In this document: positions 1-4,808 of the stretch, in pieces
Position numbering within the stretch: the stretch's first letter is position 1
Layout: each line of letters begins with the position of its first letter
DNA from: Candidatus Thalassarchaeaceae archaeon
GTDB lineage: Archaea > Thermoplasmatota > Poseidoniia > Poseidoniales > Thalassarchaeaceae
Length of the DNA: 5,290 nt
Direction: 5' to 3'
Assembly: GCA_013329905.1 (NCBI GenBank)
Contig: DUJH01000012.1
Coordinates: forward strand, 31,867 to 37,156
The notes under the pieces: model-generated
Told to the model about the DNA's origin: nothing
The model's database searches: none
The model's input: the letters and a program-made list of their open reading frames with translations, nothing else
Translations under genes and position numbers: made by a program

Positions 1-92
1 GTTGGAAATGCCGAGACGGCGATGCTCATGTCGAGCACCAGTATCATCGCCGCAAGGACAAGCGGAGTGAGGTCAAGTCGACTTTCAGTCAT
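1..92 (-). CDS. Partial gene: N-terminus of unidentified membrane or exported protein
   Basis: Only the first 30 codons are inside the window; the gene continues past the left edge. It starts at the ATG whose complement is at 90-92 and reads MTESRLDLTPLVLAAMILVL followed by DMSIAVSAFP. A short polar N-terminus is followed by a hydrophobic stretch (about residues 11-28) and a small-residue segment (V-S-A), as in a signal peptide or N-terminal membrane anchor. An aspartate (D21) interrupts the hydrophobic run, which is slightly unusual. No ribosome binding site is visible before the ATG, but a TATA-like box lies about 35 nt upstream, so the mRNA is probably leaderless or nearly so. The family cannot be identified from this fragment. 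That the frame is real rests on the promoter spacing and the membrane-like N-terminus. Confidence 0.6.
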   Translation of the reverse strand, partial: MTESRLDLTPLVLAAMILVLDMSIAVSAFP

Positions 93-110
93 GGCTCTGC
101 AAGCAGAGCC
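93..110. repeat. 18-bp perfect palindrome at the start of the left-edge gene
   Basis: GGCTCTGC-AA-GCAGAGCC is an 8-bp perfect inverted repeat with a 2-nt centre. It abuts the minus-strand ATG at 90-92 and covers the place where transcription from the TATA-like box at 124-130 should begin (about 97-104). A two-nucleotide loop is too tight for a good RNA hairpin, so a DNA operator for a dimeric regulator is the more natural reading. That role is inferred from position and symmetry only. Confidence 0.6.
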
Positions 111-123
111 AGCCTAAGTCGGG

Positions 124-130
124 GTATAAG
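124..130 (-). promoter_or_regulatory. Putative archaeal TATA box for the left-edge gene
   Basis: Read on the minus strand this is CTTATAC, resembling the archaeal TATA element. Its centre is about 35 nt upstream of the ATG. With the usual archaeal spacing of about 25 nt from TATA to start site, transcription would begin near position 101, leaving a leader of some 10 nt. That agrees with the absence of a ribosome binding site. No convincing purine-rich BRE is seen next to it. Confidence 0.5.
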
Positions 131-142
131 CCGAACCCGTCG

Positions 143-172
143 AGGTGCCGAAGAGGCGTCTCATCGGCACCT
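143..172. repeat. 9-bp inverted repeat (stem-loop) between two minus-strand genes
   Basis: AGGTGCCGA (143-151) and TCGGCACCT (164-172) are perfect reverse complements with a 12-nt spacer. The element lies 23 nt past the stop of the rhomboid gene and just upstream of the TATA-like box of the next gene. As RNA it would make a stable GC-rich hairpin at the 3' end of the rhomboid message. No U-run follows on either strand, so it is not a bacterial-type terminator. It could be a 3'-end processing or stability structure, or an upstream regulator site for the next promoter. Confidence 0.6.
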
Positions 173-195
173 GTTGATGCTTGCGCCTCGTGCTG

Positions 196-1233
196 TCAAG
201 GCCACTTGATGTGTCTACTGGAGAGGTCACATCGAAGGCTGCAATTCTCTCCTTGAACCACAGCGTGGACCTCGCCCTCGCAGACCGGGCAAATCACCTG
301 CTCGGCCAACTCCTCCAACCACGCTCTGCGAGTCTCCAATTCATCGCCTTCGTCACGCAGCCGCTTGAGGATGCGGGCAGCCTCTCCCTCGAGGGGTTTT
401 CCAGCCTCACTCCAAGGGTCTGATTCGAGGCTGCCCATGCGTGCAGTCGCCACTTCTCGCGCCGCCGTGGAGGCGGCTGTTCCGGCGACCGAGATATCCG
501 TTGAATCATCGAGTTTCGAGGGCGCTCCCCGAGCGATTGGCCGGGCGAGCGCCCAAGCCAGCATGAAGCCGCCCACATGCGCCATGTGGGCGACATTCGT
601 GACCGATTGTTCGGCCTCAATTTGGTACATGTTCCAAACCTCGAGGCCCAATCGGAAAGCTGCGATTCCCCAGACTGGCCAAGCCCGTATGAAGAATAGC
701 AGCGGAAATTCGATTCTATCATACGGCCAGCAGGCCATGTAGGCTCCCAGTATACCGAACGCGGCGCCGCTGGCGCCGAGGGCCGGGCTATACGATTCAG
801 GGTGAGTCAGCACCCATGAGATATTCCCTCCCAACAGCCCGATAAAGTAGATCACAATCCAGCGCGATCGCCCCATCCGTTGTTCGAGAGGTACCCCGGC
901 GAGCGCGATGACCAAGATATTCCCGAGAACGTGAATCCAGTTGGCGTGAAGCCAAGCAGAGGTGAAGAATCGATGGACTTGGTCTGGATGGTCGGCAATT
1001 GCCGGAATCAGCGTAAGAAACGCCATAGGCGTGAAATCGAACAACCCGAAATCGATTATCATCTGATAGAATGTCACGAGAAGCAGCGAGAGCACGGTCG
1101 CCAGAGCGATACTCGTCTCTTGCTTCCAAGCGACGACATACGGTGCTGCTGCGACCGCCAAGAATAATCCGAGAGCAAGCATATCCGAGCCGGTCAAATC
1201 GCTCCAGAAAATCTCGAATTCGGGCGCAGCCAT
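196..1233 (-). CDS. Rhomboid family intramembrane serine protease with C-terminal zinc-ribbon-like motif
   Basis: A 345-residue polytopic protein predicted to cleave membrane substrates within the bilayer. Rhomboid hallmarks are present in order. H101 and N105 form the HxxxN of the oxyanion-side helix. G153-A-S155-G is the GxSG catalytic serine motif. A-H-x-G-G follows at 218-222 with catalytic H219. Hydrophobic segments lie near 18-36, 41-60, 96-115, 125-141, 151-170, 176-200 and 214-230. After about residue 235 comes a non-membrane tail: a low-complexity Ala/Ser/Thr linker, a charged helix (about 281-312), then CPVC (315-318) with two more cysteines at 331 and 335, which looks like a zinc ribbon. 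Many rhomboids lack such a tail. The ATG is supported by GGGTGAGG 7 nt upstream. It is transcribed away from the ccm operon. The family is clear; the substrate and the role of the tail are unknown. Confidence 0.93.
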   Translation of the reverse strand: MAAPEFEIFWSDLTGSDMLALGLFLAVAAAPYVVAWKQETSIALATVLSLLLVTFYQMIIDFGLFDFTPMAFLTLIPAIADHPDQVHRFFTSAWLHANWIHVLGNILVIALAGVPLEQRMGRSRWIVIYFIGLLGGNISWVLTHPESYSPALGASGAAFGILGAYMACWPYDRIEFPLLFFIRAWPVWGIAAFRLGLEVWNMYQIEAEQSVTNVAHMAHVGGFMLAWALARPIARGAPSKLDDSTDISVAGTAASTAAREVATARMGSLESDPWSEAGKPLEGEAARILKRLRDEGDELETRRAWLEELAEQVICPVCEGEVHAVVQGENCSLRCDLSSRHIKWP

Positions 1234-1331
1234 GCGACTTCCTCACCCTTCGACGGAACGGTTCAGGGCATAGCCGCTTCGCTGGAGCGCTCGACGGAAC
1301 CACTCAAACGCGCGCGACCGGTGGACGAGCC
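1234..1331. promoter_or_regulatory. Divergent spacer between rhomboid and ccm operon, with 10-bp direct repeats
   Basis: This 98-bp spacer must hold the promoters for both directions, yet no good TATA box is visible on either strand. It contains two copies of TCGACGGAAC (1250-1259 and 1291-1300, 41 bp apart start to start). There is also the palindrome GAGCGCTC (1285-1292) next to the second copy and a dyad GAAC-G-GTTC beside the first. The repeats could be regulator sites, but their function is unproven. Confidence 0.4.
1241..1248 (-). promoter_or_regulatory. Ribosome binding site of the rhomboid gene
   Basis: On the minus strand this reads GGGTGAGG, containing GGTGA, which is complementary to the 3' end of archaeal 16S rRNA. 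It lies 7 nt before the ATG and fixes the chosen start. Confidence 0.6.
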
Positions 1332-2723
1332 ATGAGCGCGCGAGTGCTGCTATCCGCCGATGGGCTGGTGGTTGACCGTGGAGCGCGCAAGGTCCTGCGC
1401 GGCGTCGACTTCTCTCTTTCTGAGGGAGAAGTTGTGGGCCTTGTCGGAGTCAATGGGTCTGGTAAGACGACCCTGCTCGAGACGCTTGCTGGACTTCACT
1501 CGATGTCGGATGGCAAGGTCGAGAGGCACGATTCTGGAACCACTGAAATTGTGCGTAATTCCGATGGGCAGCGCGGAAATATTCGCGGTTTTGGTCTGGC
1601 GCTGCAAAGCGACGCGATTTGTGGCGATGAGAGCGTCGCTGAGCGCGTCCGTGGAGCTTGTCGAGTTGCTGGACGCGCCGACGATGAGGCGGCTATTGCT
1701 CAGATGCTTTCAGATTGGGGTCTAGGCCACCGGGCTGATGATCGAGTCGCCAAACTTTCCGGTGGCCTACGTCGTCGAGTAGCAGTTCTCTCTTCTTTGG
1801 CTCCAGCGGCTCTCAACTCTGAGCCGACAGTAGTCCTTCTCGACGAGCCTTCCGAAGGTCTCGACGAGTCATCTCGCGAGCTCTTAGCCGGTTGGCTTGG
1901 CTCACTCTCAGCTCTCGGCCACTCTATCCTCGTCGCAACTCACGACCCTGAGATGATTGCCACTTGCAACCGGGTCGTCACTGTCTCCGAATCCGGCTCG
2001 ATTAGCAGCACTGAAAGCGGGACAAATTCGCTCTCTGCTCCCCTTCCGGAGCCGGTTGGCTCAGCCGATCACAAAGAGTTCTTTGGCTGGGCATTACGCT
2101 TGGAAAGGCGCAACCCAATCGATACCCTCGGTCGAGGAGTACCCGCACTCGTCGCCTTATTGCTCGTCTATACCCTCTCAACCGATATCGCGCGCACGAG
2201 CGAGAATCACGATTTGCTCTCCGCGCTGATTCTGACTCCCGCATTCATCAGCGCCCTCGTCGCACCCGCTCTCATCAAGAGACTCGCAGAGGAACGAGCC
2301 GGTGATTGGTGGAGGGCGATGACCGGAGCCGGCTCGCGAATCTGGTTCTCGATTATGGGGGCATCATTCCTGCTTCCATTACCAATCATCTATCTCTCAT
2401 GGTACGTAATCTCAGGAGACCTCGATTCCGATGTTCCAAATTGGCTCTGGCTCTTCGCTTTGGTGATAATCGACCTTAGTGTAGCCGCTTCCGCTCTCCA
2501 TCTAATGGTAGCAGACCTCAGTCGAGCCAGCGCTGTTTCAGGTTCCTTGCTTCAACTCGTTCTGATCTGGCCTTTCCTTCAGATGACGAGCGCTCTAACA
2601 TCGATAATGACCGATGGAATGAGTTTTGAATTAACACTCGGTGAACCCATTGCAGACATCGGGATAGCTTGGTTGTCAGTGGTACTAATTTGGGCCATGG
2701 CGGTAATCATTCCTGAAGATTGA
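1332..2723 (+). CDS. ccmAB: CcmA-CcmB fusion: heme-export-type ABC ATPase joined to its membrane domain
   Basis: A single 463-residue protein. Residues 1-~235 are an ABC ATPase: Walker A GVNGSGKTT (39-47), Q-loop Q92, signature LSGG (152-155), Walker B VVLLDEP (167-173), D-loop EGLD (175-178) and H-loop H204. A Ser/Pro-rich linker (~211-245) leads to a membrane half with six hydrophobic segments near 270-287, 295-315, 337-360, 381-400, 402-422 and 440-460, the usual CcmB helix count. A charged segment LAEERAGDWW (318-327) before the third helix resembles the cytoplasmic E...G region of CcmB. In bacteria CcmA and CcmB are separate; with CcmC and CcmD they release heme-loaded CcmE by ATP hydrolysis. 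The CcmAB naming rests mainly on the ccmC-like and ccmD-like genes immediately downstream. The start chosen is the ATG preceded by GGTGGA; the frame stays open upstream only across the opposite-strand rhomboid gene. GC content falls along the gene toward ccmC. Confidence 0.85.
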   Translation: MSARVLLSADGLVVDRGARKVLRGVDFSLSEGEVVGLVGVNGSGKTTLLETLAGLHSMSDGKVERHDSGTTEIVRNSDGQRGNIRGFGLALQSDAICGDESVAERVRGACRVAGRADDEAAIAQMLSDWGLGHRADDRVAKLSGGLRRRVAVLSSLAPAALNSEPTVVLLDEPSEGLDESSRELLAGWLGSLSALGHSILVATHDPEMIATCNRVVTVSESGSISSTESGTNSLSAPLPEPVGSADHKEFFGWALRLERRNPIDTLGRGVPALVALLLVYTLSTDIARTSENHDLLSALILTPAFISALVAPALIKRLAEERAGDWWRAMTGAGSRIWFSIMGASFLLPLPIIYLSWYVISGDLDSDVPNWLWLFALVIIDLSVAASALHLMVADLSRASAVSGSLLQLVLIWPFLQMTSALTSIMTDGMSFELTLGEPIADIGIAWLSVVLIWAMAVIIPED

Positions 2724-2730
2724 GAGGTGG
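2724..2730 (+). promoter_or_regulatory. Ribosome binding site deciding the ccmC start
   Basis: GAGGTGG lies in the 11-nt gap after the ccmAB stop and 4 nt before the ATG at 2735. It favours this ATG over the in-frame TTG at 2720, which overlaps the preceding stop codon and would place the ribosome binding site inside the gene. Confidence 0.65.
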
Positions 2731-2734
2731 AAAT

Positions 2735-3460
2735 ATGAATTGGCGTGACTCAGGATATGCCTTGACGTATGTTGGTTTAGCGGGTATTGTATTTGCGACC
2801 GTCATGGGTTTGGAATTTGCTCCGACAATTAAGGCATGTACTGAGGGGGGATGTTTTGGTGCTCCAGAAGCGTATAGGATTCTCTACCTTCACGTCCCCT
2901 TTGCTTGGTGTTCATTCCTATCTTTCAGTGTTCTATTCTATGGCTCATTAATGTGGTATTTGAAGCGCAGTGAAGATGCTTGGGTTTACTTCCAAAGTGG
3001 TTCTGACCTTGGCTTGATTTTTGGTTTAGGAGTGATAACTTCGGGTCCAATTTGGGCTTCTGCAGAATGGGGTACTCCATGGGATTGGGGTGATATACGA
3101 CTCAATTCATTCGGTTTACTTTCAGCGATCGCTCTATTCCTAGTATATTCACGTCGATCTCAACCAGACACCCCATCTACGCGGGATACTCTATCTGCAA
3201 TTGGCCTGTTTGGATTCGCCTTAGTTCCGATTACAGCCGGAGCGACTCATTGGTGGAATACTACACATCCTCCATTATTGGTTCTTGAATCGGGTGAAAA
3301 GGTGGGCATGGACTCCGAAATTCGCACTTTGTTATTGCTGAATTTCGCAATTATGTGTGTTTTATTCGCGGGCTTCCTGCTGCTTTCGAATAAGCGGTAT
3401 CGTCTTGCAGCGGAGGTTTCCGCTCGCAAGGCGGAACTTGACGAGGAGGCGATGTTGTGA
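2735..3460 (+). CDS. ccmC: CcmC-like heme-handling membrane protein (cytochrome c maturation)
   Basis: A 241-residue protein with six hydrophobic segments (about 9-27, 52-74, 91-109, 124-138, 153-169, 198-217), matching CcmC in size and topology. CcmC binds heme on the outer membrane face and passes it to CcmE. H53 in YLHVPFAW corresponds to the conserved first external-loop histidine. The tryptophan-rich motif WGTPWDWGDIR (112-122) sits after the third helix. HWWNTTHP (172-179) holds the second conserved histidine, H178. Two features stand out: one extra residue in the W-W-D motif (W-G-D where bacterial proteins have W-D), and a cysteine pair, C35 and C40, in the loop between helices 1 and 2. 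The charged C-terminus (about 220-241) is predicted cytosolic. It follows ccmAB by 11 nt and overlaps ccmD. The gene is AT-richer than its neighbours: 27 of 60 bases are G/C at 2761-2820 and 25 of 60 at 3241-3300. Confidence 0.9.
   Translation: MNWRDSGYALTYVGLAGIVFATVMGLEFAPTIKACTEGGCFGAPEAYRILYLHVPFAWCSFLSFSVLFYGSLMWYLKRSEDAWVYFQSGSDLGLIFGLGVITSGPIWASAEWGTPWDWGDIRLNSFGLLSAIALFLVYSRRSQPDTPSTRDTLSAIGLFGFALVPITAGATHWWNTTHPPLLVLESGEKVGMDSEIRTLLLLNFAIMCVLFAGFLLLSNKRYRLAAEVSARKAELDEEAML
3443..3449 (+). promoter_or_regulatory. Ribosome binding site for the small ccmD-like gene
   Basis: GAGGAGG inside the last codons of ccmC, 7 nt before the GTG at 3457. It is the strongest ribosome binding site in the window and the main evidence that this short overlapping frame is translated. 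Confidence 0.7.
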
Positions 3461-3621
3461 GTGGAATCGTTGAGGCTTACCTCGCCTACTCGATAATGGT
3501 CGGATTAGTGGTCTGGTTCAGCCGCGAACTGCTCGGGCAAATCTCCTCGCTAGAGGCTGAACTCGAGGTGCTTTCCAGCAACGATATCGGCACCTCGGAT
3601 AGTGCAGACTCCGAGGAATGA
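3457..3621 (+). CDS. ccmD: CcmD-like small membrane protein
   Basis: A 54-residue protein starting with GTG and overlapping the ccmC stop by 4 nt (GTGA). It has one hydrophobic segment (about 4-21, including Y8 and Y11 in YLAYSIMVGLVVWF). A basic residue (R23) follows, then a helix with a clean heptad pattern (L25, I29, L32, L36, L39) and an acidic Ser-rich end. CcmD proteins are typically this size: a single helix near the N-terminus with a Y-x-x-Y-like start and a charged cytosolic tail, helping CcmABC release heme-loaded CcmE. The sequence itself is too short and variable to prove the family. The call rests on size, topology, position directly after ccmC, the strong ribosome binding site and translational coupling. 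It is easily missed because of its length and GTG start. Confidence 0.75.
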   Translation: MSGIVEAYLAYSIMVGLVVWFSRELLGQISSLEAELEVLSSNDIGTSDSADSEE

Positions 3622-3667
3622 ACACCTCGCTCTTCTCTTCGCTGATTTTTCCTCCTTGACCTTAATC

Positions 3668-3687
3668 TCGGCCCCAAAGGGGGCCGA
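3668..3687. repeat. 8-bp GC-rich inverted repeat upstream of nmd3
   Basis: TCGGCCCC (3668-3675) and GGGGCCGA (3680-3687) are perfect reverse complements around a 4-nt loop, AAAG. It lies 47 nt past the ccmD stop and 67 nt before the nmd3 ATG. It is not followed by a T-run, so it is not a canonical bacterial terminator. It could be a 3'-end structure of the ccm transcript or a site within the nmd3 promoter. Confidence 0.6.
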
Positions 3688-3742
3688 ATGCTCTCCCGAC
3701 CTGCTCACCAACCCTTCAAACGGGGCAGGTCTGCCGGAAGTC

Positions 3743-3749
3743 GGGGGAG
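3743..3749 (+). promoter_or_regulatory. Ribosome binding site deciding the nmd3 start
   Basis: GGGGGAG lies 4 nt before the ATG at 3754. It supports that start rather than the ATG at 3688, which lacks such a site and would add 22 residues with no zinc-ribbon resemblance. Confidence 0.5.
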
Positions 3750-3753
3750 CACC

Positions 3754-4806
3754 ATGGAAAGCGCAGCCTTCTGCATCTCTTGCGGCTCACCTCCACCGCT
3801 CACGTCCGAAAGGCTATGCGAAGGCTGTCTGCGGACCCGAACGACATTTTCTGAGGTTCCCGAACGTATCCAACAGCACCGCTGCGCCAAGTGCGGCATG
3901 CATGAGGTCGAGAAGCGTTGGGTCCGCATTGGTGACGAGGAACTCGGCGAACTGCGACTCCGTGAGAACATTGCATTTACCGAGGGCGCAACCTCGGTTG
4001 CCATCGATATGGCCTACCAATCAATCGACGAGCGCACCGCTCGTCTTCATGTGACAGTCGAGGGTAAACTCGAGGGTCTAGATTTCGGCGATCAGTACGA
4101 AGTTCTGTTACAGACCAGCAATGCGGTCTGCCCGACCTGCACTCGCAAAGCAGGAGCTTACTTCGAAGCCACAATGCAACTTCGCAGCGCAGGTCGACGC
4201 TTCTCAGAAGAGGAAGTCAAGGATCTCAGAGGAACCCTCGATGAACTCCTCGAAGAACTCGAATCTGACCCGATGTTCTTCGTCACCAAAGAAGGGCCCG
4301 TCACAGGGGGTTGGGACCTCCAGTTTGGATCAAAAGCACTCGCAAGGACTTGGGCTCGGAAGTTGGTCCGAAAGTTCGGAGGCACGACCAAGGAAACTTC
4401 GACATTGGTGGGAATGAGAGAAGGAACCGAGGTCACTCGACTCACTCTAAGCTACCGAAAACCGGCATATTCACTCGGAGACATTGTCCGTTGGAAGCGC
4501 GATAATTGGATTGTTTCTGCTTGGCAAAAAGATGGTTCAACGCTTCGTCGACTCGACCGGAATGAGCGAACAGGAGTAACTTGGAGGGACATGGAGAAGT
4601 CATCGGTTGCATGCCGATTTGACGATCAAAAAGTGGTCGATATTCTCAATCGTGACAGTTCAGGAGCGGAGGTCATGGATCCGACTGATTACCGCGTGGT
4701 GACTGTCGCTCTGCCCTACGATGATGATGGTTCGAGCCCCAATCTGCGCATCGCTTTCATAGATGACTCGTGGTTGGCTGTGCCGGGACACGCTGGGGTT
4801 GACTGA
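3754..4806 (+). CDS. nmd3: NMD3 family ribosome-associated zinc protein
   Basis: A 350-residue protein. The N-terminal zinc region has FCISCG (C7, C10) with C22 and C25, then C44 and C47 (RCAKCG), which probably pair with C116 and C119 (VCPTC), as in NMD3. Directly after is the family signature AYFEATMQLR (125-134). A helical middle part (about 140-160) and an alpha/beta domain follow. Near 240-300 is a beta-rich segment beginning YSLGDIVRWK that resembles the SH3/eIF5A-like part of NMD3. Eukaryotic NMD3 is the adaptor that exports the 60S subunit. Archaeal relatives lack the export tail and are thought to act on the large subunit in the cytosol, but their exact role is not settled. The start at 3754 is chosen because the cysteine ribbon begins at once and a ribosome binding site precedes it. 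The stop is 2 nt before the next gene, suggesting co-transcription. Confidence 0.92.
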   Translation: MESAAFCISCGSPPPLTSERLCEGCLRTRTTFSEVPERIQQHRCAKCGMHEVEKRWVRIGDEELGELRLRENIAFTEGATSVAIDMAYQSIDERTARLHVTVEGKLEGLDFGDQYEVLLQTSNAVCPTCTRKAGAYFEATMQLRSAGRRFSEEEVKDLRGTLDELLEELESDPMFFVTKEGPVTGGWDLQFGSKALARTWARKLVRKFGGTTKETSTLVGMREGTEVTRLTLSYRKPAYSLGDIVRWKRDNWIVSAWQKDGSTLRRLDRNERTGVTWRDMEKSSVACRFDDQKVVDILNRDSSGAEVMDPTDYRVVTVALPYDDDGSSPNLRIAFIDDSWLAVPGHAGVD

Positions 4807-4808
4807 CT

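Larger units (their letters stand above)
3622..3753 (+). promoter_or_regulatory. Spacer between ccm operon and nmd3, rich in inverted repeats
   Basis: No gene is seen in these 132 nt. The first part is pyrimidine-rich with a TTTTT run at 3646-3650, a possible archaeal oligo-T termination point for the ccm operon. CTTAAT at 3661-3666 is a weak TATA candidate that would start transcription near 3688. The rest holds several inverted repeats, including one that includes part of the nmd3 ribosome binding site. All functional assignments here are tentative. Confidence 0.35.

Noticed and set aside
365..742. 125-codon plus-strand frame opposite the rhomboid gene
   Set aside because: It is antisense to conserved rhomboid coding sequence, with no recognisable motif or ribosome binding site.
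797..1303. 168-codon open frame on the minus strand
   Set aside because: It lies in another frame of the rhomboid gene, has Arg/Ser-rich shadow composition and no domain signature.
1071..1331. 87-residue upstream extension of the ccmAB reading frame
   Set aside because: It runs antisense through the rhomboid gene and the spacer, has Arg/Ser-rich shadow-like composition, and the ABC domain begins right after the ATG at 1332, which has its own ribosome binding site.
2720..2734. TTG start giving ccmC five more residues
   Set aside because: It overlaps the ccmAB stop and puts the GAGGTGG ribosome binding site inside the gene; the ATG at 2735 is properly spaced after that site.
2844..2850. G-run in ccmC as a programmed frameshift or sequencing-error site
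   Set aside because: The reading frame stays open with CcmC motifs on the far side, so there is no sign of a frame change.
3668..3687. Bacterial-type intrinsic terminator
   Set aside because: The stem is good, but it is followed by ATGCTCTCC rather than a T-run on the plus strand, and the minus strand also lacks a clear T-run.
3688..3753. Earlier ATG for nmd3 adding 22 residues
   Set aside because: There is no ribosome binding site before it, the added residues are basic and without family resemblance, and the cysteine ribbon starts right after the ATG at 3754.
3602..4054. 150-codon open frame on the plus strand
   Set aside because: It overlaps the ccmD end and nmd3 in a different frame. 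nmd3 has clear zinc and signature motifs, while this frame shows none.
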